NCBI GenBank assembly: GCA_001599935.1
Contig: BCIJ01000030.1
Coordinates: forward strand, 1 to 64,000
Length of the DNA stretch: 64,000 nucleotides
Source: Holtermannia corniformis
Taxonomy: Eukaryota; Basidiomycota; Tremellomycetes; Holtermanniales
Reading direction: 5' to 3'
Part shown: in pieces, positions 42,661-52,682 of the stretch
How the letters are laid out: each line of letters starts with the position of its first letter
How positions within the stretch are numbered: the first letter of the stretch is position 1
Position numbers and translations under genes: made by a program
Notes under the pieces: generated by a model
Seen by the model: only the letters and a program-made list of their open reading frames with translations
What the model was told of the DNA's origin: nothing
The model's database searches: none

Positions 42661-43839
42661 TCAGGCGGCCTTCTTGGCCGCTGGCATTGGGCACGAGAGG
42701 GCAGGGTGCTTGGCTGCGCACCTGGAGCACACGTGCTGGAACTGGCAGGGCTCTTTCCAGCATGACATCATCTGGTTCCACTTGTCACAGACGTGTTTCC
42801 CGTCGACTCTGCCTGTCGACGAGATGGACCAAGCGCCAGGTGCTGGCCGCGTGGTGAGCCCCTGCCTGCCCGCCGAAGATGATGATGCCGCAGGGGCGGC
42901 GTGCGGGCGCACGAACGGGAGGAAGTGCGAGAGGTAGGCGTCGTTGTCGACGCCAATCCAGGCCGCGAGCGGGCACGCCGCCCCCAGGTTCAGGCGCTCC
43001 TGCGCGATGCGGAGGTGATACTTCAGGATCGCCCCCCAGTTGGTTGTCCCGTAGTGCATATGGAGACGCAGCAGTTCGGACGCGTGGCCGACCAGATACG
43101 CAGCCGAGCCTGGCTGGGTGTACTCGCGCACCTGCGCGAAGACCAGCCATGGCCGAACCACGGACAACACGTCGGGATATTTGTCGTGGACTTTGGCGAG
43201 CTCTCGCTCCTCGGTCCATTCGTCGAATTCCGACAAGTGCTGGGCCAGCGTGTTGGCCTTCTTGCCCTTGGCTGGCAGCTCGCCCTGTCTTTCCGGGTCT
43301 AGCTTCCACAAGTCCTTCACCTGAAAAGACCCGTCCAGGACGGAATCCAAGACGGCCGTGGTCACCGACTTGAACATGTCACGTGACAAGGTCGGGAGGA
43401 CCCCTTGGGGGATCGGCAGAGCGTGCGAGGGCGCGGGCGAGGAGCGACGAGACGGCCGGTCGAGCTCACCTGCTTGTAGGGCCGCCTCGATGCGGCCAAG
43501 TTGCTCGGTCAGCCCTGAGGTTTGGGCAGCGATCCGTGCGTCGAGGAGAGGGGCAATGTGCGGGATCAGGGATCTCGCGAAGGCCGCTGGGTCAAGACCG
43601 CCCAGTCCCGGATCCGGGTTTGGTGGAGGCGACGGCGATGCTTGGTCCGGCGGGGCGTGGTCGGAGGTTCGTGCGCGCACCTCCGCCGGGACGGCCAGCG
43701 GGTTGGCCAAGAGGCGCTCGATCAGAGCCACCTTGAGGCCCACGTCTGGGAGGTTGGCCGCTTTGCACCATGCCCTCAGCTTCGGCACCGTCTGTCCGCG
43801 CTCCTGGAGGACTTCGAGGAGTGTCGGTCTTTCTGCCAT
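42661..43839 (-). CDS. gag-like protein of the Ngaro-like element
   Basis: 392 codons, start MAERPTLLEVLQERGQTVPK. Residues about 18-46 (VPKLRAWCKAANLPDVGLKV ALIERLLA) look like a SAP DNA-binding motif. The middle contains the region typical of these gag proteins (FDEWTEERELAKVHDKYPDV). The C terminus has a cysteine/histidine cluster (KWNQMMSCWKEPCQFQHVCS followed by RCAAKHPALSC), the zinc motif that accompanies many YR retroelements. It presumably packages element RNA. Confidence 0.75.
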   Translation of the reverse strand: MAERPTLLEVLQERGQTVPKLRAWCKAANLPDVGLKVALIERLLANPLAVPAEVRARTSDHAPPDQASPSPPPNPDPGLGGLDPAAFARSLIPHIAPLLDARIAAQTSGLTEQLGRIEAALQAGELDRPSRRSSPAPSHALPIPQGVLPTLSRDMFKSVTTAVLDSVLDGSFQVKDLWKLDPERQGELPAKGKKANTLAQHLSEFDEWTEERELAKVHDKYPDVLSVVRPWLVFAQVREYTQPGSAAYLVGHASELLRLHMHYGTTNWGAILKYHLRIAQERLNLGAACPLAAWIGVDNDAYLSHFLPFVRPHAAPAASSSSAGRQGLTTRPAPGAWSISSTGRVDGKHVCDKWNQMMSCWKEPCQFQHVCSRCAAKHPALSCPMPAAKKAA

Positions 43840-43890
43840 GACGGGGTCCGTGCGTTTCTCTTTTAGGTACCTGTAAGACGAATCTGCACT

Positions 43891-43982
43891 CTGGAGAGCA
43901 CAGAAACAGGGATGAGAACAGGACGGTTCTCATGACCACGCCACCGACCTGGAGAGCACAGAAACAGGGATGAGAACAGGAC
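43891..43982. repeat. pair of 34-bp direct repeats at the gag end of the element
   Basis: Two identical 34-base copies, 43891-43924 and 43949-43982, each starting CTGGAGAGCACAG and ending GAGAACAGGAC, separated by 24 bp. Ngaro elements carry split direct repeats, so this may be one of their parts. No third copy was found at the recombinase end. Confidence 0.85.
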
Positions 43983-44088
43983 AGAGAGAAGAGAGAGAGA
44001 GGGAGGCCAAGATTGGCGACGTGGTCGCCGGTGGCGATCGGTGATATCTCGAAACGCCGGCATTAACCCCCTTCGTCTCCGAACCCCA

Positions 44089-44235
44089 TTCTTTGTCGCC
44101 ACCGAACCCACTATGAGCGAGCAAGACCTCAAGGCAGAGCGCGACGCCTTCATGGCAGAGTTGCCATCGATGTTCAGGGCGGGTCTCAGGGAGGAGAGGC
44201 AGGCAGAAGGCAAGGGACGCTGTACCATCCTCTGA
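44089..44235 (+). pseudogene. 3' fragment of interrupted small CaaX-protein gene
   Basis: The frame FFVATEPTMSEQDLKAERDA to EGKGRCTIL* follows the element directly. A 40-codon ORF with its own ATG lies inside it (44113). Its upstream, non-ATG part also aligns with the intact neighbour (VATTAGPEPTEAEEQ at 44526-44762), which is why I read it as the end of a longer gene and not as an independent one. The C terminus CTIL is a CaaX box of the geranylgeranyl type. It could still be expressed from the internal ATG. Confidence 0.5.
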
Positions 44236-44525
44236 AGATGTCCGAGTTGGTCTGACAGACGAGATGTCCTCGTGATGCAAGCCGCGGTGGATAACTCGTT
44301 GGCTACGCTAGATCCATCTCGTTCTATGTTCAGCTGCATGCCTGACCGGATTAACAACTCACAATCTTGTCCGGCGCATCTCGACCGCAGCTGCCTCCGT
44401 GTGCTCCCTTGTGCGCAAGAAGGTGCATCGACGTCACTATCGATTTGCGTTTCCTTGGAATGCACAGCCGGCCGGGCTGGGCGGTATATCAGCCAGCAAT
44501 CAACGTGAGAGTGCGCCACTAGGGA

Positions 44526-44762
44526 ATGCCATCTGAGAGCGAGTCAACACACACCACCGCCGATGGGCGCACCGTCCATACGGAGACGTACACCGAGGGC
44601 GAGTACATGACTGTCGTCGCCACGACTGCAGGACCAGAGCCAACCGAGGCCGAGGAGCAGCAAGCGCTCGAAGGCATGTATGACAGTATCCGCCACGAAT
44701 TCCAGGCGAGGCAAGCACAGGAGCACGCCAGCAGCGCTGGTACCAAGTGTTTGATGATGTGA
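44526..44762 (+). CDS. small acidic protein with C-terminal CaaX box (CLMM)
   Basis: Single exon, 78 residues, beginning MPSESESTHTTADGRTVHTE, with a TATATC element about 40 bp upstream. The middle is a predicted amphipathic helix (EAEEQQALEGMYDSIRHEFQ) and the end is AGTKCLMM, a prenylation motif with Met at X (farnesyl type). It is paralogous to the split gene flanking the retroelement (39381/44089). The predicted product is a small membrane-anchored protein. Fungal pheromone precursors and G-gamma subunits also end in CaaX, but neither family matches in sequence. Confidence 0.55.
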   Translation: MPSESESTHTTADGRTVHTETYTEGEYMTVVATTAGPEPTEAEEQQALEGMYDSIRHEFQARQAQEHASSAGTKCLMM

Positions 44763-45205
44763 GGAGTTGGGTCACAGTGATGTTACAGGATATATCTTGA
44801 GCGTTTGGCTTCGTACGGGAGTTCAGCAGGTGCCAGGCTTCGAGCCACAGACGGCGAACGTGGGACCGGGCAGCTCAGGATCGTACTGTTGGTTGATGAT
44901 CTTGGTGAACTGAGCCCAAGCGTCGGTCGACCGTTGAGCGGGACAGCCACTCGATGCGAAGCGTATCACGCCATCGTGCCCGGCACTCGAAGGCTGGAGT
45001 TGACATCAGCTGACCGCCCATGACCAAGGAGTGCACAACGCCAAGAGCGTCGAGCAAGCCCGACCTCGGTCCCGCCACTTGAAAGGAGTTTGACCCTACC
45101 ATTGATCCCCGTCTCGGGCACGCAGCTGCGCTGACACGCCACGGGGTACAAAGCCATGTAGTACGGCGTTGTTCCCCAAAACGAACACACTCACAACTCA
45201 CCAAC
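44763..45205. other. intergenic, no gene seen
   Basis: Spacer between two small genes; ends with a CA-rich leader (CACTCACAACTCACCAAC) directly before ATG 45206. Confidence 0.4.
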
Positions 45206-45400
45206 ATGTCTGAGAACCAGGAAGACCGCACATCGATGGATTGGGAGACCGGGACGATGGTCGACGTCGAGGTGCCAACGACTCAGCCAGTCAGCCAGGG
45301 CCCTACTTATAGCCCCGGCCAGCAGTCAGACACACCGCGTGAGCCGACAATCAAGGAGCGCGTTTTGGATGGTGCACTCGAGTCCATGTGGTCGTTTTGA
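45206..45400 (+). CDS. small orphan protein (64 aa)
   Basis: Single exon, MSENQEDRTSMDWETGTMVD to LESMWSF. Acidic and Pro/Gln-rich, probably disordered with a short C-terminal helix (TIKERVLDGALESMW). The ATG follows an ACTCACCAAC leader, a strong start context. No recognised family and no CaaX. Confidence 0.45.
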   Translation: MSENQEDRTSMDWETGTMVDVEVPTTQPVSQGPTYSPGQQSDTPREPTIKERVLDGALESMWSF

Positions 45401-45638
45401 CGGCGATCGTAGTTCGCCTGTGGCAGTAACATAGCCCAACTTGCAGCCGTCAGCTACCGACCATGTGAAGCATGCAGCCAGCTCACCTATGACCGTATGG
45501 CCGATCGAGCTGGAAGCCGAACCAACTCGGCCGTGTCAACCTCCTTTCTTTGCCTGCGGAGGCAGAATGTCCCGTTGTGCACCCGTATCCCGCCCGCTTC
45601 TCCTGCGCTCGAGTCAACATCAACACTCACCGCGCAGG

Positions 45639-45845
45639 ATGCCCACAACGCTTGTTATCAGCACCTCGACACAGTCACGTTCCAAGCGTCAGCATCGCGC
45701 CAAACCCGCGAGTGATCAGCCGGTACAAGAATCGGCACAGTCGGGCGAGACACCAGCGCCCGCCACTTTGCCGACCGAGCAGCCGACAGACAAGCCGCAC
45801 TGGTATCAGACGTTCGAGCATGATGACGAGGCGGGAACGTGCTAA
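45639..45845 (+). CDS. small orphan protein (68 aa)
   Basis: Frame MPTTLVISTSTQSRSKRQHR to WYQTFEHDDEAGTC, with a Ser/Thr/Pro-rich low-complexity body and an acidic end. It ends 26 bp from the convergent LIM gene. Open-frame length and composition are only modest evidence. Confidence 0.35.
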   Translation: MPTTLVISTSTQSRSKRQHRAKPASDQPVQESAQSGETPAPATLPTEQPTDKPHWYQTFEHDDEAGTC

Positions 45846-45871
45846 GCGGCCTGCACATGCACTATGATACA

Positions 45872-47993
45872 TTACTCGCTTGCGAGCATGCGCTCGTAGC
45901 ACTCTGTACAGTACGCTGCGCCGTCTCGAGGAAAGAACAGGTCGTTATCGAACGTGTTGCTACAACTCTGCGGCAGTTCAGTACACGCCTTGGGGCGGTA
46001 GGCAAGGATAGCACTGACCGCACACACAAAGCACTGCTTGTGCCATTTCGCACCCATGGCGCTCAGTGCCACGTCTGGGATCGGTTGCTTGCAGGCCCGG
46101 CATTTCGGCTTGTGCAGTCGGAGGTGACAGCGCTCGCAGAACGCATGACCCTTGTGGAACACGAAATTGTTCGTCTCGTCTTCGTCGTCGCTTGCGTCGT
46201 CGTTGGACGCGTGCTGGCGCGCGCGCTTGGTGCCCGGTGCAGACGATTTCGAAGGGTCGAGAAAGGGATCACCACACTCGCCGCAGAAAAAGTGAAGCTC
46301 GTGATAGTAGCGCTTGCCGGTGTCTGGCAGGTCGAGGGTCACAAAGCGGGGCTCGACGATGGCCGTCTTGCAGTGGAAGCAGACGTGGGCGTGTTTCTGT
46401 CTGGTCAGCTGTTGGCTCGCCTACGAGCCAGAGACTGACATTGTGGTAGTCGAGGTGGCAATACGCCTTGCCGTCGCTCTCGTAGCTGCTGACGTGCTCG
46501 AGCAGCTCGCCGCACTCTGCACACATGAAGCACTGCGGGTGCCAGCGCTTGCCCATGGCACTGACGATCCGGCCGATGATGGGTTCTGTACAGTGTGCGC
46601 ACAGGATTGCGCTCCCACTCGGTCGCAGCTGGGTCGGCTCGGCGCGAGGAATGGGTGCAGATGCAAACGATGAAAGTTGGACCCGAGGCGCTGCGATTGC
46701 CGGTACTGTGCTGGACGTGGATGGTGTCTCTGGCTCGGCCACGTCGAAACTGAACGACGGCACGGTGAAGCTGATCCCCTCGCTTGTCGCATCACGCGTA
46801 TCAGAGCTCGAGACGGCAATGATGGGAGGACCGGTCAAGCTAGCAGCGGGTACTGCAGGTTTGTCCTCTTCCTCATCTGAAGAGTCGCTCGAGTCGGGCA
46901 GGGACAGCACTGGCGGCGGCGGCAACGGCTGGAATTTGGCAGGTGCTTTTGGGTCGATCGCGGGCGGCTTTGGCACTGCTGGCGTCTTGGGACTTGGTGA
47001 CCGCCGCTGGCCGACACTCATCCCGCCCAGCTCGACCGCCAGTTCCTCGACCTCTTCTTTGATGGCTGATGCTGAGCGAGCACTCTTGACGGCCGGCGCC
47101 ATGCCCCTATCCAAGCTTTTCGACGGGTTGACACTGACTGGCGGCCTGGGCAGTGCTCTTGTCCGCTCGAGATCGAGTGACTTGACCGAAGTGATGGTAT
47201 CCGAGCGCTCGAGCACTGCTTGCCTAGGTTGCGGAGTGGGCAGCGGGCGGTTGGAAGGGCGCGGGGAAGAGGCGGGGAGCGTCTGGGATCGAGGAGGAGG
47301 ATGCGGCAGCGAGTGTGTGTGATGCGACTGGGGTGATGCCGAGCGTGCAGGAGGCTGCGGTGAAGCTGAGCGAGGGGCTGTGGGGGATGTAGATCTCGCC
47401 AGAGGCGGTGGTGCATTGCCCACAAGCTGCGGCTGCGGCTGCCATGGCATCGACGAAGGTCCAGCAACAGGCGCAGGCGCTGGCGGCAGCCCCCTCGACA
47501 GTCCCGCAGGCAATGGCAGCGGCCTCGCGACCGGCGACGGCGACGGCAACGGCAACGGCCTCGCGGTTACCAATGCCTGGTTCTGCCCTTGCGGCTGCTG
47601 CTGAGCAAGCAACGCCATGTCCTTTGCCCGCTTTCTCGCCTGGAACGTCTGGAACACGGGCGGTTCGTATGCGACCTTTGGTGTCGGCGGCGGCAGCGGC
47701 GGGGTCTCGTACCGGATCAGAGGTGGATGCGGGTTCGGCAGTGCTGTAGGGTACCCATAGTGCTCTGGAGCAGCATAGGTCTGCCCGCGATGGGCGTAGA
47801 AAGCCTCTTGGCCGTTTGTTGCGAGCGAGGGCATGCCCATCTCGTGTTGCTGCTGGTGATCAAGACGCTGCGGCTGCCCTGGTGCTGCATATGGCTGCTG
47901 CTGCTGCTGAGCATACGGCGAGGATGGGCCAGGTTGAGGATGGTGCTGCTGCTGCTGTTGCTGCGAGAAGCTCGAGTATGCTGTCCCCACCAT
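45872..47993 (-). CDS. LIM-domain protein, paxillin-like
   Basis: The N-terminal 450 residues are Gln/Pro/Ser-rich (MVGTAYSSFSQQQQQQHHPQ), with FQTFQARKRAKDMALLA as a conserved island. LIM1 starts near residue 458: CAHCTEPIIGRIVSAMGKRW, HPQCFMCAECG, AYCHLDYH. LIM2 lies across introns with RYYHELHFFCGECGDPF and an acidic insert (DDASDDEDETNN). LIM3 is CRACKQPIPDVALSAMGAKW, CFVCAV and AYCTECYERMLASE, the C terminus. Three C-terminal LIM domains after a disordered region resemble fungal paxillin homologues that act at the division site and cell cortex. Intron-poor in the first 1.5 kb. Confidence 0.78.
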
Positions 47994-48324
47994 CAGTCAC
48001 CTCTGGCCGTCCTCGACTCGACGATGCACATACGCAGTTGCGAGCTCATGGTGCACTGTCTCGACTCATCCCACTGCGCGATCACTCTCGTCGTCGTCGT
48101 CGTCGTCAAGGTCAATGTAGATGTTTACTCGACTGTCGATGCTCCCTCGGCCGTCGATCCCTTTTCCTTGTCGCCAAGTCTCTTGTCGGTATCCTCGCAC
48201 TCTGATGCTGCCCGTGCTCTGATCGCGTCGACAGTGTCCTTCATAAGAATAAGAGCTACAGCACTATCGTCGACTCGGAGCCGTCTCAAAGTCCATCACC
48301 ATCAACCAGCTCATCAACGCGATC
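47994..48324. other. intergenic, no gene seen
   Basis: LIM gene promoter and lectin 3' flank; holds a short (GTC)n run near 48087-48108. No supportable frame. Confidence 0.4.
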
Positions 48325-49784
48325 TCACAGCTCGGGCGACCAGATCTGCAGCCTGTCAGTCTCTAGGCGTAGAGCAGCGGGCAGAGCACTCACGTCGCGA
48401 GCGCCGGCAGCCTTGCATGCGTTGAGCTTGACATCTTCACCCTCGAGGTTTGCGCAGAGACCGGTCGAGCCGAGCTGGAACCGGTGCTCGTCTGTGCAGG
48501 GTCAGTGGCCGTCCTACGTATACTAGGGCAGGCAACCCACTGGTGTAGTACCATGTCTGCGCAGGAATCCCGCTAGGAAACCGTCAGCGCCATCCTGACA
48601 CCACCACCCACACTCACTCGTAGCACTCCCAGAGCTTGACACGGTCGCCGGCCTGTGGGTTGTCGCCGGCGTCAAAGCAAGTGTTGCCGTCTGGGTAGTG
48701 GACGTTGCCGGGCGCGGTATAGTCGGCCGGCACGGTAAAGTACTGCGCTGGGTCCTTGCCTGGGCCGCACTGGGAGCTGTAGAACGCAATCGTCAGCGGG
48801 TCGTCACCCATCACCACTCGACGCACGCAGTCACATAGTGATCCCCCGACGCGCTATCGTATGAGCCGCGCATGCACTGGTTCGAGTCGTCGGCCGCTGC
48901 ACACATCAGCCTCGGTCCAACGCTCAGAGAAGACGGATCCCACGGTGAAGCTTGACCGTGAGACCGGCGATCGACGCACGGTGCAGCTTGACCGTCAGCC
49001 CCGTCGTCGTAGGTGCTGGGTCCACAATCGTCGTCGTGGCAGACGGAACGGATGTGTCGCTGCCCGTCGGGAGGCTCGTCGAGGGCTCTGGCGGTTGCGA
49101 AGGCTGTCCGATGACCCATTCTTGGGTCCCGTCGCCCGTGCCGCACGTCTGCGTCTGTGGGGCGTTGTCGAGTTGGCTCAGGCATTGGTCGCCGCCGGTG
49201 ATGGCCAGGCGGTTGTCGTCTGTACAGTGAGCGACTAGATCCGACTAGGATAGTGCGTACCGGTCCAGTACCACTGCTGCTGCTGCAGGCCACTAGGTCC
49301 ACATATCAGTACAGCTACCAACCCTGCTCGAGAGAACGCACGGGTAGCATTGCCAGAGCTAGACCCGGCGTCAGTCTGTGTACACATGGCCTCTCGACTC
49401 ACCTTTGGCTGCCTTCCACTACTCGGGTTTTCGCCAGCATCGATGCAAAACTCGGTGCCGCTCAGGCGGATGACGCCGTCGCCTCGAGAAATGTCCCACT
49501 GGTTTGCGCCGAGGCGACCACCGACGGCACACAGGTCGGTCTTGATCTGCGTCGAAAGCGTCAGTACAAGTCGAGATTGGTCGCTGCACGCACCAATACG
49601 CCGTTGGCAGGTTCGGTCGCGTCAACCGTCAAGCACTGCAGGCATCAGCATAGATATCGTAGCACCAGCACAGACTCACCACTCGCTCGTTCCCAGCTGG
49701 GTAGATGCTGACGCTCGAGTCGCGGCGGATTGGGCTTGCCGAAGCTACGGCGAGCAAGGGCAGGAGGGCAAAGAGGTACAGCAT
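48325..49784 (-). CDS. secreted two-domain ricin-B (QxW) lectin-like protein, second copy
   Basis: The signal peptide MLYLFALLPLLAVASASPIR is followed by RR. The first lectin unit includes NQWDISRGDGVIRLSGTEFC and LQQQQWYWTG, then DNRLAITGGDQCLSQLDN. A Thr/Pro linker follows (SLPTGSDTSVPSATTTIV DP), including a tandemly duplicated GLTVKLHR. The second unit ends with an exon reading IWSPEL before TGA at 48325. Exon organisation and motifs match the lectin at 9017-10419, so the two are paralogues about 39 kb apart. Both are presumably secreted and carbohydrate-binding; no enzyme domain is attached. Confidence 0.78.
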
Positions 49785-50888
49785 TCTGTCGTGAGCAATA
49801 TACAGTTGTCAAGGTAAGAGGTCGGCCGTGCCAGCTGAGGAATGAAACCCAGAAGAGGGTAGGTGCTCGAGAGGGAGAAAGGAAGATGGGTGCCAGACGA
49901 CTGAACGCCTGGGACCCTTTATAGCTCTGTACCCCTCATCGCCTTGTGAGGATCCCACGCCGAGCGGGCAATGTTGACCATGAGGGCGAGCAGCAAGGCC
50001 CCCCGTTGGAGCTAACGTCGGCCGACGAGAGGTGCTGTGCAAACCCTGTCAGCGCCGGCACCGAGCTCGAGCTGGATCAGTACGGTCAGTCACCGGGTCC
50101 ACCATCAGCCATGAGGTCAGCTCGCGTCTCTGCACGTCAGCACGAGTACACAGAGTTCCCTTGATGCGGTGAAGCAAGACGGGCCAGCATGACCGCTGGT
50201 GGAGCTGCAGCATCCTGTTCACGTGTAGATGCTGCCTGTTCCGTTGTTGTCGGTCGACGCTAACTGTGATGATCGTCAGCAGGCGTCCTAGAGTGTCGAT
50301 GTGCTGTGGATCAGACGAGCTCAGCCGATGCAGCATGCGGACACTCGAAGAGGGTGCAAGCGACGTCGGCGGCGATGCCAGTGCAGCAGTATAGACGTCG
50401 CTGGCTCCCTTGAGCTGGCTAGTCTTCTTCACAGCAGCTCGACTCTGGACACGATGCGACAGACGTCGACTGCAACCGCCGTGATGGATGCCAAGCAACA
50501 GGCTTGACGCACGCCCGTTCGCCATCAGTCATTCTCACGAATACTCGTACGTCTGCTGCTCGCCAGCTCATCACAACGCTACCAGGGAATGGTGTGCTCA
50601 AGACGTGCTCGAGCCAAGCCGTCTTGTCGATCGCCTGCTTGGTCTTGGCGCACTGACGACGCTGTTGGGACCTGGGCCCGCCAGTACGTCCGCTGGTGAA
50701 CAACTGGTATTCCAGATCTGTGAGCAGAGGCCGCCGTCGCCAAGCACCTCTGGACACTCTTGTCGAGCGAATATGACATTGACGCTCAACAACGCCATCC
50801 ATGGTGCGGATCGCACGAGCAGAGCCGCCCTACTTGTATACGATGCGACTGACCGCATTGGTGGTTCTGCCGAACCACAGCACTGACC
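49785..50888. other. 1.1-kb intergenic stretch, no gene seen
   Basis: Divergent upstream regions of the lectin and the MFS transporter. Long overlapping frames on both strands lack protein-like features. Confidence 0.4.
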
Positions 50889-52586
50889 ATGTCCGACACC
50901 GACCTCAAGCGCCTCGACCCCGACCACTTTCCAGCCCCTAGACGTGATGAAGAGTCTCTCACGCTCGAGCGCGACTGGACGCGAGAGGAGGAGGCCAAGG
51001 CCAAGCGCAAGTAGGTGCGCCGTAGCATATCGATACATGGCTGACTCGGCAGGATGGACTTTACTATCATGCCGCTCCTCACGCTCGGCTTCTTCTGCCT
51101 GCGTGAGTGCCTCGACCGATGGGCCAAGCTGACATGGCAGAGCTCGACAGAGGCAACATTGCCAACGCGTTGACCGACAACTTTCTCAAAGACGTCGGGA
51201 TCACGCAAAACCAGTTCAACGTCGGGCAGCAGATGCTTTCACTCGGCATTGTCCTGTTCGAGATCCCATCCAACATGATCCTGTACCGCGTCGGTCCGGG
51301 CAAATGGATCACGCTCCAGCTCTTCCTCTTTGGCACCGTCGCGACGTTTCAAGCGTTCCAAAAGGGCTACGGCGCGTTCATCGCTTGCCGCTTCCTCCTC
51401 GGGATCACAGAGTCTGGCTTTATCCCGGGAGGCCTTTGGACGCTCTCAACCTGGTACACGCGCGAAGAGACGGCCAAGCGAGTCATGTTCTTCTACTTTG
51501 GCAACCAGTTTGGCCAAGCGTCTTCGAAACTGCTCGCGTACGGGATCCTGCACATGCGCGGAGTCGGAGGCAAGCCGGGCCACTTTTGGCTGTTTGCCCT
51601 CATGGGCGCCTTCACCGTGTTCAGCGGGCTCATCCTTGGCCTGTTCTTCCCTGATTCGTTCCGCCGACCGACCAGCGCCTTCCTGCCCGCTCGTGCCAGG
51701 TTCACCCCGCGCGAACTGCACATCCTGCAAACGCGCGTCCTTCTCGATGACCCGATCAAGGGCAAGAAGAAGAAGCACATTGATCGGGGCGCGTTCAAAA
51801 AGGCCTTTTCCAACTGGCGCTTGTGGATCCACCTCGCCATCACCCTCTGCAACAATGGCCCACAGCGTGGGTTCGATACCTACTCGCCTTCAATCGTCTC
51901 GAGCTTTGGTTTCCGCGGATTGTCCGCCAACGCGCTTGCGTCGGTCGGTTTCTTCCTCCAGATCCCAGTCTCCTACGTCTTTAGCTACGTCTCGGACCGC
52001 TTGTAAGTAGCTCGACTCTTCCCTTCTGATGCTCACGCTGGCAGCAACCTCCGCGGCGAGACCGTCATGCTCGGGATGAGCATGCACCTGCTCGGCTACC
52101 TGTTCAACCGCGGCTTCACCGAGCTCAACAACCGCGGCGTCCGCTACTTTGGCGTCGTCTGGACTCAAACCTTTGGCACGTTTACGCACCCCCTCAACAT
52201 TGCCTGGATGTCTCTTACCGCGCGCGACTCGGAGGAGCGCGCGCTAGCCATGGCCATGTGAGTCGTCTCGTCTCTAGCAGACTTTGGCTGACACCAACAG
52301 GGTCATCATGGGCGCCAACACGGCAGGCATCTACGGTGCTCAAATCTTCCGAGAAGACGACAAGCCGCGCTACCGTCGCGGTTTCAGCATTGGTATCGCC
52401 GTACTCGCAGTCGGCCTCGTCCTCGCCGCTGTTCGCTTTGCAGACGACAAGATCCGTCGGCGGCGAGCTGCCAGACAGGCGGCTAGCTTTGACAGCGACG
52501 CCGTGGTGCAGCCGAGTGATGCCGAGGCGTCACCGGTGCCGTTTGGCGGCGATCTCAAACCGGCCGCTTGGCAGTCTCAGCGCTGA
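50889..52586 (+). CDS. MFS transporter, Dal5-like anion:cation symporter
   Basis: Start MSDTDLKRLDPDHFPAPRRD at 50889, then MDFTIMPLLTLGFFCLQLDR as TM1. Family landmarks are NQFNVGQQMLSLGIVLFEIP, FLLGITESGFIPGGLWTLST and MFFYFGNQFGQASSKLLAYG. The long central exon runs to SYVSDRL, and the C-terminal TM reads GFSIGIAVLAVGLVLAAVRF. RDSEERALAMAMVIMGANTA is the typical TM11 region. Five exons. It belongs to the same superfamily clade as the transporter at 24898 but is clearly a different subfamily. Substrate unknown. Confidence 0.82.
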
Positions 52587-52682
52587 GATCGAATGGAGAC
52601 TTGGAAAGGGCAAATTGTATGTAAACGTGTGCATCATTGTGGACAGCAGATGGCAGTCTGAACCATCAGGGATTGCAAGCGG

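Larger units (their letters stand above)
39463..44020 (-). mobile_element. Ngaro-like tyrosine-recombinase (DIRS-order) retrotransposon
   Basis: Minus-strand order gag-like (42661-43839), RT-RNase H (42282-about 40750) and tyrosine recombinase (39611-40756), with no DDE integrase and no DAM-type methyltransferase. This order and the absence of a methyltransferase match Ngaro-type rather than DIRS1-type elements. All three frames are open and catalytic residues are present, so the copy may be recent. The gag side ends with two 34-bp direct repeats (43891-43924 and 43949-43982), which may be part of split direct repeats. The true ends are not defined; GACGTGG occurs at both presumed edges (39468-39474 and 44018-44024). 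Confidence 0.78.

Noticed and set aside
43891..43982. CRISPR-like repeat pair
   Set aside because: Only two copies with one spacer, in a eukaryotic retroelement; no cas genes.
39463..44020. DIRS1-type or LTR retrotransposon
   Set aside because: No methyltransferase domain follows RNase H, and there is no DDE integrase, aspartic protease or LTR; the tyrosine recombinase order fits Ngaro-like elements.
44113..44235. 40-aa protein ending in a CaaX box as a mating pheromone precursor
   Set aside because: No pheromone receptor, homeodomain genes or repeated pheromone core is nearby, and the alignment with the neighbour at 44526 extends upstream of its ATG, pointing to a gene fragment.
47589..48425. 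278-codon plus-strand ORF with Leu/Val-rich stretches
   Set aside because: It is antisense to the CAG-rich poly-Gln start of the LIM gene, which reads as leucine-rich on the other strand.
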